Positions 27,330 to 35,364 of a stretch of DNA of 64,000 bases are shown in pieces. The stretch lies in NCBI RefSeq assembly GCF_010882125.1, contig NZ_JAAGVZ010000004.1, positions 62,001-126,000 of the forward strand, read 5' to 3'. The position numbers and the translations under genes were made by a program. This DNA comes from Peribacillus alkalitolerans (GTDB lineage: Bacteria; Bacillota; Bacilli; Bacillales; DSM-1321). The notes under the pieces are model-generated. The model did no database searches. It was not told where the DNA came from and was given only the letters and a program-made list of their open reading frames with translations. The stretch's first letter is position 1. The number at the start of each line of letters is the position of its first letter.

Positions 27330-28085
27330 CTATTTGAGATCCAATGAGTTACCTTTATCAATTTCCCAACTCCTACTAAAAACATATAAATTACCATACC
27401 TTTGTCGATTATCATTCCTGTAATAAACAGAAAAATTAAATACTCTGCATTGTTTCAATTCATCCTCTTTTTCTAGGTCATAACCCATTAAAAAGTAATC
27501 AATAGCAGGAATTTCAGAAGCACATATGATTTCTACACCTATCAATGATTGATAATCAATCATTTCATTTCTTTTTACAGTCTTATTAAAATCATCATCA
27601 TTCTCTCTATCAAGCAGTAACAATTTCACGTTCTTAAAATTTACCCTAGCAAAGCTATACTCTTGTGAATCTAATTTAATATCAATAATAAGGTTAGTTA
27701 CATTGTTTTCTTCTAAGCTAATCTTTTCAATAAATGAATCATCAAATGAATGATTCATATTGAAATCAGAAGGCAATGAGCCATAATGATATGCTATTCT
27801 ATCTATTATCTTTCCATTTTTATCTTTAAGTTTTAGTAATTCATTGGGAAAACCTAAACAATCTAGCCAATATAATTGATAATCCCCTTTAAAATAATAA
27901 TCATCCTTGTTGTTACTTAATCCAGTAAGGCTACTAATGATTTCAGAAAAGCTTTGATCCCATACGTTCTTAGTAATTTCTTTTATGTCTGTACATCTAT
28001 CTAATATTTCTTCGGTCTCAAACTCATAATTTGCTAATCCATTTACTAATTCTTTTAAACGATTAATCTGTTCCTTATTAGACAT
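27330..28085 (-). CDS. Cassette gene: hypothetical cytoplasmic protein
   Basis: 251 aa, no signal peptide or membrane span. Helical N-terminus (1-50), then mixed strands, rich in Asp/Glu/Asn (NDDDFNKT, LEKEDE). ATG follows AAGGAGTG. Size, acidity and solitary cassette position resemble immunity or antitoxin-like proteins, but no family is recognised. Confidence 0.65.
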   Translation of the reverse strand: MSNKEQINRLKELVNGLANYEFETEEILDRCTDIKEITKNVWDQSFSEIISSLTGLSNNKDDYYFKGDYQLYWLDCLGFPNELLKLKDKNGKIIDRIAYHYGSLPSDFNMNHSFDDSFIEKISLEENNVTNLIIDIKLDSQEYSFARVNFKNVKLLLLDRENDDDFNKTVKRNEMIDYQSLIGVEIICASEIPAIDYFLMGYDLEKEDELKQCRVFNFSVYYRNDNRQRYGNLYVFSRSWEIDKGNSLDLK

Positions 28086-28229
28086 AAAAACACTCCTTGA
28101 AACTTAAGACATAATATTTTTTCAATTCAGTATTAATATTTTATACATCTATTTTTACAGCTAAGAAGTTCAAATAACAAAATTTATCACTCATACTGTA
28201 TTCAACGCTAATAAAAAATCCTCCTGCTT

Positions 28230-28324
28230 ATGAAAGTAAACTGCCCCTTTACTTCCACAGAAGCATATTACTTACTTCATATAAAATAGCGATAATCCTT
28301 CTGGATCATCGCCAAAGTTTGATT
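28230..28324 (-). repeat. Cassette repeat 8 (A - terminator, B eroded)
   Basis: GTAAACTGCCCC TTTACTTCC, then a GCGATAATCC/GGATCATCGC hairpin; the B site is reduced to GTTTGATTAAGG. Confidence 0.7.
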
Positions 28325-28619
28325 AAGGTATTATCTCACACTTTTTATATTTCACTAAAAATGGTGCCAGCAAAGAACCGATTAGTAATATAGAGATTCC
28401 TATAAAAAAGCTCACTATAATATTATTGAAGGGCGAAAGGAAGTTAATGAAAATCATCATAGGTATAATAGTTAAACTAACAAATGTCACCCTACCTAGA
28501 AAGGTAATCTTATGTTCAGAACCACATCTGTCACATTCAATAGGTTTATAGGACCATACATTAGATTTAAAGATTTTGTACCAGCTAAATTGAGTGTTGC
28601 AGTTTTCACATTTTTGCAA
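28323..28619 (-). CDS. Cassette gene: CxxC-20-CxxC membrane protein (TIGR04104-like)
   Basis: 98 aa. An N-terminal zinc-ribbon-like motif has CENC near residues 4-7 and CDRC about 20 residues later, the spacing that names the family. Two membrane helices follow (about 43-62 and 66-86). TTG start with AGGTGG upstream. Common as a single small gene in Bacillaceae; function unknown. Confidence 0.75.
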   Translation of the reverse strand: MQKCENCNTQFSWYKIFKSNVWSYKPIECDRCGSEHKITFLGRVTFVSLTIIPMMIFINFLSPFNNIIVSFFIGISILLIGSLLAPFLVKYKKCEIIP

Positions 28620-28732
28620 CTCTAAACACCACCTTTCTATGTATTTACACCCTGATTTCCCTAAACTCCATCACTCCAAAACACTAGATCTTTTCAGTGG
28701 AATTGACACTGTAAAAGCTATTAATGTTAAAG

Positions 28733-28957
28733 CTAATTTAAAAGAACAACAAACATAAAAAGAAAAAATAGGATAACCCCAAACATTTTACCTTTTGAGT
28801 CTTTATTTTCAATAGTTAAGACTACACATAGTATAGTGAATAAAGCAAATGCAACATAAGTTAATCTTCCCGTAAACGGTCCAGCCTTTTGTAACATTAA
28901 TACAATAATCGAAATGACAGTAATAGGAATATAAAACCAATTGTATTTATTGTTCAA
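28733..28957 (-). CDS. Cassette gene: small membrane protein, TTG start
   Basis: 74 aa, with a mostly hydrophobic sequence in three short segments and one charged loop (ENKDSKGK). TTG start 5 nt after AGGAGGG. No repeat separates it from the CxxC gene downstream, so the two may form a two-gene cassette. Function unknown. Confidence 0.6.
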   Translation of the reverse strand: MNNKYNWFYIPITVISIIVLMLQKAGPFTGRLTYVAFALFTILCVVLTIENKDSKGKMFGVILFFLFMFVVLLN

Positions 28958-29023
28958 AATTTCCCTCCTAAAACAAATCTTAGTAGTTGAATTATTATAT
29001 TCGATTTTTTCATATATAACTCC

Positions 29024-29125
29024 TTGTTTAACAAACTTGCCCCGTTTCTACCATAGCAGCATATGATTAATTAAATAAATAAGAGCGCTAATCATTTTCA
29101 GATTAACGCCCCTAAGTTAAAGAAC
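29024..29125 (-). repeat. Cassette repeat 9 (A - terminator - eroded B)
   Basis: TTTAACAAACTTGCCCC GTTT; hairpin GCGCTAATC/GATTAACGC followed by CCCCTAAGTTAAAG. Confidence 0.65.
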
Positions 29126-29679
29126 TACTTTATTTTATTATGAGAATAATCCATAGAATTAGCAATCTCAACCAAATTTTCAGGAGTTACTTCGTTCTCG
29201 ATTCTTTTATCAATACTCAACACATACTGAAAATTATCTTTGTTGAAGACTAGTAAATTAAATCCGAAAATTTTTAGATACGAGGCTTTATTACCATCCC
29301 TTAATTCATAGGTGTTTAAGATGTTGTGGTCCCTTAATTGAAATCCATTTTCTACTAGTCGAATATCAATTTTATAATGATTTTCAGGTAATTTATCATT
29401 TATGTATTTAACTTCAAATGAGTCGTTAACGTCCCCTTCTAAATTAATAAACCTACCGAATTGGTGAGTAAAAGCGATCGAGGGTAAACGGAGGGGTAAT
29501 TTCACATCTTGCTTTAAATGGTTCTCAAAGGCTTTTAATGCTTTCTCAGATGATTGATAACCTATTCCAAGATAGAAATCCTCATATTGGTTCGGTATAT
29601 CATTCGATTCGGCATATGTTATTTCACTAATACTAGCAGAGGTTAATAAGATTATAAAAATACATAATGTTCTTTTCAC
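29125..29679 (-). CDS. Cassette gene: secreted DUF4367-like protein, GTG start
   Basis: 184 aa. Signal peptide MVKRTLCIFIILLTSASIS with cleavage near TYA-ES. The mature domain ends with NLVEIANSMDYS, the closing helix typical of DUF4367-type domains, like the other secreted cassette protein further along. GTG start with AAGGGTG upstream preferred over an ATG 12 codons earlier. Exported; function unknown. Confidence 0.65.
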   Translation of the reverse strand: MKRTLCIFIILLTSASISEITYAESNDIPNQYEDFYLGIGYQSSEKALKAFENHLKQDVKLPLRLPSIAFTHQFGRFINLEGDVNDSFEVKYINDKLPENHYKIDIRLVENGFQLRDHNILNTYELRDGNKASYLKIFGFNLLVFNKDNFQYVLSIDKRIENEVTPENLVEIANSMDYSHNKIK

Positions 29680-29718
29680 TATCTTTACACCCTTTTTTAG
29701 CCATATTATCCCCAACCC

Positions 29719-29812
29719 TTGTTCAACTATCCTGCCCCTTTAGCTCAATAAGAATTTCAACAAAAAAGAGCATTAATCCTTCTTAGATCAACGCCCCCTT
29801 TTGTTTAAGTGA
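29719..29812 (-). repeat. Cassette repeat 10 (A - terminator - B)
   Basis: TTCAACTATCCTGCCCC TTTAG; the hairpin GCATTAATC...GATCAACGC uses part of site B as its arm; B AACGCCCCC TTTTGTTTAAG. Confidence 0.8.
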
Positions 29813-30791
29813 ATCATTTCACAATCATCTATATAAATGGAACTAAAAAGGGAGTTGTCTTGGTATAGAAACAACCCCTATCTCTATTTGGATTTCAATA
29901 AAATTAGGAGATCCAATAGCTTTTGTTCCTAACCAATGTATTTTTAAAGCTTAAATAAAATTATTTCACAAATTCCAATTGCTCATAGTCATTGATATAA
30001 AGTTCAAAGGGTTCAACTACTGTTTCTAAAAATATTGGATCTTGACTTTCCTGAGATCGTGTAATCTTTGGAAGTTTAAATGTAAAGGGGAATTTCTTTA
30101 CCTGATTTGGTAAGACTTCAATATTATTTGTTATTAGCCATGTAATAGGAGTTTCTTCTTCTGGCAATTCCATTTCCAATGTAATCCTATCTAAAACAAT
30201 TGAACGTTTACCTGCACTAACCGTTACTACCCCTTCTAATTTCCCATTAGAAGAAATAGTATTATTCTTCAGAATTGTATTAACTGGATTCTTGTTTATA
30301 AATATTTTTATAAATTTGTCTGTTAATTCTTTACTAATATAAAAAGAAACTTTTTTTCCATTATACCTACCAGGCAGATAGTCGATACTCCTGTTCAATT
30401 CTGTAAATACAATATTTACAGAATAGGAGTTGGGTTCTTGATTTTCAAAAATCTCAGATTTGTTTTTTTGGAGTAAATTCAAAAACCAAGTATAGTCTCC
30501 GTGGAGTAACATATCAACCTTTTTACCAATTACTGAATCATCTGCTTTAACCATAAATGCTTCTATGGAAGAGTCAGAGTTATTTTCTAAGTATTCTAAA
30601 TCAATATCATAAATAGAAATAGGATCTCTTACGTTATCAACTTTAGAACAACTAGAAAGTAATGCTAAAACCACCAAACTTATTAACGATATTACAACTT
30701 TTCCATTTCCCACTATTTTGAGTCCTCCATGGATTCCTTCTATTCATTAGAACTAATTTTTCATCTAGGATATTTATAAGTAACCTGCCCC
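29790..30791 (-). repeat. Duplicated cassette, copy 2 (1,002 bp)
   Basis: Second copy of 24740-25741, offset exactly 5,050 bp; differences only at 30322 and 30329. Confidence 0.95.
29961..30713 (-). CDS. Cassette gene: lipoprotein, copy 2
   Basis: 250 aa, 248 identical to the copy at 24911-25663. Same lipobox LLSSC, same flanking noncoding DNA up to the spacers of the adjoining sites, including the presumed promoter. Both copies appear intact, so the duplication is recent or both are maintained. Function unknown. Confidence 0.75.
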   Translation of the reverse strand: MGNGKVVISLISLVVLALLSSCSKVDNVRDPISIYDIDLEYLENNSDSSIEAFMVKADDSVIGKKVDMLLHGDYTWFLNLLQKNKSEIFENQEPNSYSVNIVFTELNRSIDYLPGRYNGKKVSFYISKELTDKFIKIFINKNPVNTILKNNTISSNGKLEGVVTVSAGKRSIVLDRITLEMELPEEETPITWLITNNIEVLPNQVKKFPFTFKLPKITRSQESQDPIFLETVVEPFELYINDYEQLEFVK

Positions 30792-30866
30792 TTTAGTGGA
30801 ATAAGAAAAGCTGCCTTTTATGACAGCTCTGATCTTCAACTAACGCCCCGTTAATTCATTAAGAAA
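30779..30866 (-). repeat. Cassette repeat 11 (A - terminator - B)
   Basis: GTAACCTGCCCC TTTAGTGG; hairpin AGCTGCC...GACAGCT; CTTCAACTAACGCCCC GTTAATTCATTAAG. Confidence 0.8.
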
Positions 30867-30868
30867 GA

Positions 30869-31495
30869 TTATGATTTTTTGAAAATGCTATCAATATCAT
30901 CACGCCAATAATCAACCAACCAATTATTATATTTATGATATAAATGTATTAATTTCTCAACTTCATTAGAATGAATTATACAACCTCTATCATCATACAT
31001 ATGAAATATTATGTCCTTTTCGGTGCTAATAAAGTAAACAGATTGTCCAATAGAAGGTTCTCTTCCTTGTTCATAATTTCCTATACCTTCAAGTATATCC
31101 TTGTAGATAATAGACTTTAATTGTGAGTATACAATTTTCACTTTGTATTCATTCTTTATTTCTATTGTTTGACCCGTTATATCATCATAATCCTCATCTA
31201 TATCGAACAAAGTTTCCTCTTCTATATTTTGGTTACATAATAAACCATATATGTATTCTGGAGTGGTATTTCCAAACATAATATCCTCTGTTACTTCCCA
31301 ATCTTTTATATAAACATATATAAAATCATCAGGCTTGAACACTTCTTCAAACAATGTAGTCACTCTTGTAACAACTTGATTAATTCTATCATTAGTTCCG
31401 TTTTCATATGGTTCACCTAGTTCAAACCTTAGATGTACTTCACTTGTTAGGCTAGGAAAATTACTGTCTATGTACCTAAAAATTTTTTCCTTCAT
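30869..31495 (-). CDS. Cassette gene: DUF3885-like protein
   Basis: 208 aa, cytoplasmic, very acidic. The C-terminal block HMYDDRGCIIHSNEVEKLIH then LYHKYNNWLVDYWRDDID matches the DUF3885 signature. Start ATG behind AAGGAG. DUF3885 proteins are common near polymorphic-toxin and immunity loci in Bacillaceae, but the biochemical role is unknown. Confidence 0.7.
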   Translation of the reverse strand: MKEKIFRYIDSNFPSLTSEVHLRFELGEPYENGTNDRINQVVTRVTTLFEEVFKPDDFIYVYIKDWEVTEDIMFGNTTPEYIYGLLCNQNIEEETLFDIDEDYDDITGQTIEIKNEYKVKIVYSQLKSIIYKDILEGIGNYEQGREPSIGQSVYFISTEKDIIFHMYDDRGCIIHSNEVEKLIHLYHKYNNWLVDYWRDDIDSIFKKS

Positions 31496-31570
31496 TGGAA
31501 TTACTCCTTATATAAATTCTGTATAATCTTTAGTCTGCTAGTAAAAATTCGATCTCTCTATATAAGTTTC

Positions 31571-31660
31571 CTTCTTCAACTAAACTGCCCCTTTAGCACA
31601 GTAAGGATTTCAATTATATGGAGCTCTAATCCCTCCTGGATTATCCGTTGAAGAAGTTCT
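31571..31660 (-). repeat. Cassette repeat 12 (A, degenerate remainder)
   Basis: CTTCAACTAAACTGCCCC TTTAGC, then TAATCC...GGATTA hairpin and CCGTTGAAGAAG. Confidence 0.65.
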
Positions 31661-31664
31661 TAAG

Positions 31665-32060
31665 TTACTCTGCTAAAAATTCTTCAATATATTCCTTCAA
31701 TTCCTCCTGAATCTCTTCAAAAGTTTCATCAAGTAATTCCCCTATAATTTTGCTACCAGGAATCTTCTTTGAAGTGGGGATTCCTATGAAAGAACGTTCA
31801 CATTCCCATATTTTAATGGAATGGAAATCAATTGGTTCTTCATTTTTATCGGCAATTCCAATTGAAATTGAGGAACTGTATCCAGGCATAAAAGGGTCTT
31901 TGCCATCTTTTTCGAATCTAGCATCAAAATCTAAATTTTTCTTCGCAAATACAGGTTTATATTTAGTCAACAATCTCTCGATGTTGCTTTTTAAAGTCAA
32001 TTCAGTTTTATTAATTTTCCCCATCAGTTCGTCAGTAAAATCTTTTTGTTTAAATTTCAT
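31665..32060 (-). CDS. Cassette gene: hypothetical cytoplasmic protein
   Basis: 131 aa. ATG at 32060 follows AGAGAAGTGA; a TTG seven codons earlier overlaps that site. Helical ends with a central beta segment (YSSSISIGIADKNEEP); C-terminus LLDETFEEIQEELKEYIEEF is strongly acidic and helical. Not recognised; resembles small immunity-type proteins in composition. Confidence 0.6.
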   Translation of the reverse strand: MKFKQKDFTDELMGKINKTELTLKSNIERLLTKYKPVFAKKNLDFDARFEKDGKDPFMPGYSSSISIGIADKNEEPIDFHSIKIWECERSFIGIPTSKKIPGSKIIGELLDETFEEIQEELKEYIEEFLAE

Positions 32061-32120
32061 ATATAAATCACTTCTCTTCAAATAAGATAACTAAAAAAAA
32101 CATTCAATCACATAAATATC

Positions 32121-32208
32121 CTTCTTCCACAAACCTGCCCCGTTACTTGAAGATGAAAAAGCGAGCCTTCACTATTGAAGAATCGCTTCCATTAGTTGAA
32201 AACTGTTA
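32121..32208 (-). repeat. Cassette repeat 13 (A - terminator - eroded B)
   Basis: CTTCCACAAACCTGCCCC GTTACTTGAAG; hairpin AAGCGAGCCTTCA/TGAAGAATCGCTT; then CATTAGTTGAAAAC. Confidence 0.7.
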
Positions 32209-32688
32209 TTTCATTGACCTCGCAATTTCTAACATTCTTTCTTTCGGTAACCTTGAACTATTCATTTCTATATAAGTACCATCTTGTACCCAATTAAGTA
32301 AACCCCCAGCTATGGTTTCTCCATTTTTATCAACATTACCACTATCAATCCATTCCTGAAAATAACCTTTGTTTCCATTAATATCAACTTTCTGAGAATG
32401 AGGAAAGTCTTCATCGGATAATGGGAATCCTCTTCTCAAATCAATAGAGACCATCAGCTTTGTATCCTTACTATCCATATAATGCAGCATTATCCAAGGG
32501 GAAGTTTTAGTATCTAATGTCCAATAGTCAGGAATCTTTCTTGGAGTCAAAATGGTAAAATCAACTTTTTTCTTTATTTCTGGTATGGTTTCGCTATTGT
32601 GGTTATACTTTATCCCTTTAGCCATACTTAACATTGGACTACTAACTAAAAGGATTATGATGAGTAATAGACGAAAAAGAAGTGCCAT
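32206..32688 (-). CDS. Cassette gene: secreted DUF4367-like protein
   Basis: 160 aa. Signal peptide MALLFRLLLIIILLVSSPML with cleavage near SMA-KG. The mature domain has FTILTPRKIPDYW and ends ERMLEIARSMK, both DUF4367 hallmarks. ATG at 32688 behind GGGGTATT is preferred over a longer frame. Domain shared, at low similarity, with the secreted protein at 29125-29679. Confidence 0.7.
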   Translation of the reverse strand: MALLFRLLLIIILLVSSPMLSMAKGIKYNHNSETIPEIKKKVDFTILTPRKIPDYWTLDTKTSPWIMLHYMDSKDTKLMVSIDLRRGFPLSDEDFPHSQKVDINGNKGYFQEWIDSGNVDKNGETIAGGLLNWVQDGTYIEMNSSRLPKERMLEIARSMK

Positions 32689-32747
32689 CTTATTAATACC
32701 CCAATTCAAACTGATTTTTTGGAAATAGTATCCCCGTTTTGACACTT

Positions 32748-32853
32748 CTTATTTAACTAAACTGCCCCTTTAGCAACATAACAGTATGTAAGCTTTATTC
32801 AATAAATAAGAGCGATAATCCTTCTGGATAATCGCCCTCATTAATTGAAGAAG
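32748..32853 (-). repeat. Cassette repeat 14 (A - terminator - B)
   Basis: TTTAACTAAACTGCCCC TTTAGC; perfect hairpin GCGATAATCC/GGATAATCGC; CTCATTAATTGAAGAAG, whose TTA is the stop of the barstar gene. Confidence 0.75.
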
Positions 32854-33134
32854 TACTCACATTTCCAAGTAGGATATTCATCATTGTGTTTGTAAAGAAG
32901 TTCTTTCATTATTTTTGCATCTGAGGGCAAGCTTTTTTCAAATTCAGACCAACCGATAAGTACAAGTTTATCGGGCATACTAATAAGCCCTGTTATAGCA
33001 TCCCAAAAAGCATCCCAGTTTTCACCATAGAAGTCAGGAAACTCGAGCTTATCTTTAAGAAGCAAATGTAAATCATTTGTAGTTTGGACATTACTTATAT
33101 CAATAGTTACGATTGATTCATGTTCATTATTCAA
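32841..33134 (-). CDS. Cassette gene: barstar-family ribonuclease inhibitor
   Basis: 97 aa. The barstar core is clear: IDISNVQTTNDLHLLLKDKL, then FPDFYGENWDAFWDAITG with the canonical YGxNWDAxWD, and VLIGWSEFE. Barstars block barnase-type RNases by occupying the active site. No barnase-like gene is in the window, so this is an orphan inhibitor, likely immunity against toxins of neighbours. TTG start after GGGGTG is preferred to an overlapping GTG. The last codons and the stop lie in the repeat. Confidence 0.85.
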   Translation of the reverse strand: MNNEHESIVTIDISNVQTTNDLHLLLKDKLEFPDFYGENWDAFWDAITGLISMPDKLVLIGWSEFEKSLPSDAKIMKELLYKHNDEYPTWKCEYFFN

Positions 33135-33180
33135 TTTATACACCCCAATTTCTTATCTAAATTATCCTTTCTCCTTCTGG

Positions 33181-33266
33181 AACTAACCTGCCCCTTTTGT
33201 TCAATAAGTAAAAAAGCCACCTTAACGGCAGCTCATGATCTTAAACTAACGCATGCGATAGTTGTA
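33181..33266 (-). repeat. Cassette repeat 15 (A - terminator - B)
   Basis: AACTAACCTGCCCC TTTTGTTC; hairpin AGCCACCTTAACGGCAGCT; TTAAACTAACGCATGCGATAG TTG. The spacer of B is GCATGCG instead of the C-rich one. Confidence 0.8.
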
Positions 33267-33279
33267 TAGTAAAACGTTA

Positions 33280-33750
33280 TTATATAAATAACTGATTTAC
33301 TTTTGTTTTATCTTTTAAATTAGTTTGAATGAGATTCTTTAAGTCTTTTTCATTCGTATAATCACTTAAATCTTTTCCATACCATTGTTGTAATTGATCT
33401 CTTTCCAAAGTATATTTTTCATCAGGAAAACCAAAGGTAATCCAATCTAAATTTTTAACTAAAGCAAATAAAAAAGTTGCATTATTTATTGCAATACTTT
33501 TAGTGTCACCAGCTGAATTATTATATTCTATAACCATTCCATAAGGCTTTTTTTTAGTTTGAAGTGTCATTTGTTTGAATTCTTTACTATGAGGTAATTG
33601 ATCTATAATACCTCCTACCGCACTGTTATTACCGATATAAGACTCCTTATATTGAAAAATATCTTTACTGGAATCTTTATCTATTCTACAACTTGTTAAA
33701 CTTAACAATAAAAACATTAATATTATAAAGTGCATTGTAATTTTTTTCAT
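33280..33750 (-). CDS. Cassette gene: DUF4825-like lipoprotein
   Basis: 156 aa. Lipobox LTSC near residue 20. The mature part YKESYIGNNSAVGGIIDQLP followed by LQTKKKPYGMVIEY matches DUF4825, a domain often found in anti-sigma-like or BlaR-like surface proteins of Firmicutes. ATG follows AAAGGAGGGA. Anchored on the outer face of the membrane; function unknown. Confidence 0.75.
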   Translation of the reverse strand: MKKITMHFIILMFLLLSLTSCRIDKDSSKDIFQYKESYIGNNSAVGGIIDQLPHSKEFKQMTLQTKKKPYGMVIEYNNSAGDTKSIAINNATFLFALVKNLDWITFGFPDEKYTLERDQLQQWYGKDLSDYTNEKDLKNLIQTNLKDKTKVNQLFI

Positions 33751-33811
33751 AAGTCCCTCCTTTACTCATTTTACATTATACCAAATTTCACCAATTAAAT
33801 CTCTTAATCTT

Positions 33812-33890
33812 ATTGACCTAAACTGCCCCTTTAGTTCAAAAAAAAAAGCCACCAAATGGCAGCTGGAGCTTCTCTAATTTCAACAAGAAA
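33812..33890 (-). repeat. Cassette repeat 16 (A - terminator, B eroded)
   Basis: CCTAAACTGCCCC TTTAGTTC; hairpin GCCACCAAATGGC; then TCTAATTTCAACAAG. Confidence 0.7.
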
Positions 33891-33898
33891 ATCTTAGT

Positions 33899-34108
33899 TT
33901 ATTTGTTTTGGCTAACACTTTTTCCACTTGAAATAGTTACTTCATCTGAGGGTCCAATTACACCCATCACACTTATGTAATAAAGCAGATTTACTACTTC
34001 TCTTTTTAACTCGAATTTCTTTTTAATAAAAAGAATGTTAACAGCCTTTAAAATTTGCCATATTACTGTGATTGATATTGCAGGATAGAGAAAATGGATT
34101 CTTAACAA
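33899..34108 (-). CDS. Cassette gene: small membrane protein, TTG start
   Basis: 69 aa with a hydrophobic segment (about 8-28), a basic stretch (KKKFELKRE) and a second hydrophobic region (about 39-52). TTG start behind AGGAAGTG. Function unknown. Confidence 0.5.
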   Translation of the reverse strand: MLRIHFLYPAISITVIWQILKAVNILFIKKKFELKREVVNLLYYISVMGVIGPSDEVTISSGKSVSQNK

Positions 34109-34181
34109 AAATCACACTTCCTTTTTTTACATAATATAGCATTTAATAGTGAACATAATAAGTTAGTTTCTTTAGTCAATT

Positions 34182-34213
34182 AAAAGAGGGTTCTCCTTAA
34201 GAACCCTCTTTTT
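34182..34213 (-). terminator. Strong bidirectional-type terminator after the DUF11 gene
   Basis: Perfect stem AAAAGAGGGTTCT/AGAACCCTCTTTT. It lies 110 bp downstream of the DUF11 gene (minus). Confidence 0.75.
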
Positions 34214-34320
34214 GCATACGATTTAAATGATTTAGATGATACGGTCCTTGTAATTAATACGTCAATCAATACCGAAATCCGTTCTCATGCACAATTGCTT
34301 TTTTTATTCTTAAATATATT

Positions 34321-35364
34321 TCAAGAATCATTAACCGTAGTGGTTTCGGTGTCCGAATTGTTGGCTGGATTAGGATCGATCTCATTGCCGGTAACCATGG
34401 CCACGTTGGAGATGGTTTGGACTGAATCTGCGGTGGGGGTGACAACGATATTAACGGTCGCCGTTCCTCCACTCGCTAAGGTGCCAAGGGAGCAGGTGAG
34501 AGTGCCTGCAGCAAACGAGCATGATCCCTGGGAGGGACTGGAAGAAACGTAGATCACAGAACTAGGCAGTATGTCGGTCAACGTTACGTCCGTTGCCGTG
34601 TCAGGTCCACCATTGGCAACCGTTACCGTATAGGTTAAGTCCTGTCCCACCGTTACTGGATCCGGTGAATCTATTTTCACCACCGATAGGTCCGCTGTTA
34701 CAGGATTAACCGTAGTGGTTTCCGTGTCCGAATTGTTGGCTGGATTAGGATCGATCTCATCACCGATAACCATGACCTCGTTAGAGATGGTTGGGACTGA
34801 ATCTGCGGTGGGGGTGACAACAATATTAACGGTCGCCGTTCCTCCACTCGCTAAGGTGCCAAGGGTGCAGGTGAGAGTGCCTGCAGCAAACGAGCATGAT
34901 CCCTGGGAGGGACTGGAAGAACCGTAGATCACAGAACTAGGCAGTATGTCGGTCAACGTTACGTTCGTTGCGGTGCCAGGTCCACCATTGGCAACCGTTA
35001 CCGTATAGGTTAAGTCCTGTCCCACCGTTACTGGATCCGGTAAATCTGTTTTCACCAACGATAGGTCCGCAGTAGGAGGAGGTGTAAGATCAAAATCATT
35101 AATTTCACAAATACTAATATACCTGTTTAAGGAATTTATACTCCGAGTTGGGTCGGTACAGAAACAAGGGAATTTCACTACTTCTCTAAGGAGAAGAACA
35201 GAATTATCAATTACTTCACTTATAGTTCCAGTATATAAAGCACCACTTTTATCAAAAAGAAAAGTAGTAAAACCTATATTACCTTGAAATATATTTGCCA
35301 TGGTTTCAACACATCGAGATTCATTAAACGTTGTAGAACAACAAAGATCCTTACACTTTGACAA
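34321..35364 (-). CDS. Cys-rich protein with two near-identical DUF11 repeats
   Basis: 347 aa. The N-terminal 90 residues are Cys-rich (KCKDLCCST, FPCFCTDP, ISICE) and spore-coat-like. They are followed by two DUF11 domains of about 125 residues, each starting ADLS-VK and containing DLTYTVTVANGGP. No signal peptide, which fits a mother-cell-made spore-surface protein rather than a secreted one. TTG start 8 nt after AAGGAGG. The DUF11 part is visibly more GC-rich than the N-terminus and the surroundings, suggesting acquisition from elsewhere. Not bounded by cassette repeats. Confidence 0.75.
   Translation of the reverse strand: MSKCKDLCCSTTFNESRCVETMANIFQGNIGFTTFLFDKSGALYTGTISEVIDNSVLLLREVVKFPCFCTDPTRSINSLNRYISICEINDFDLTPPPTADLSLVKTDLPDPVTVGQDLTYTVTVANGGPGTATNVTLTDILPSSVIYGSSSPSQGSCSFAAGTLTCTLGTLASGGTATVNIVVTPTADSVPTISNEVMVIGDEIDPNPANNSDTETTTVNPVTADLSVVKIDSPDPVTVGQDLTYTVTVANGGPDTATDVTLTDILPSSVIYVSSSPSQGSCSFAAGTLTCSLGTLASGGTATVNIVVTPTADSVQTISNVAMVTGNEIDPNPANNSDTETTTVNDS
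34333..35082. repeat. Tandem 375-bp direct repeat inside the DUF11 gene
   Basis: The same 375-bp unit starts at 34333 and 34708 (AACCGTAGTGGTTTC...). It differs at only a few positions, so the domain duplicated recently. Confidence 0.85.

Noticed and set aside
34295-34927. Two similar + strand frames opposite the DUF11 gene
   Set aside because: Their similarity is the shadow of the duplicated DUF11 coding sequence.
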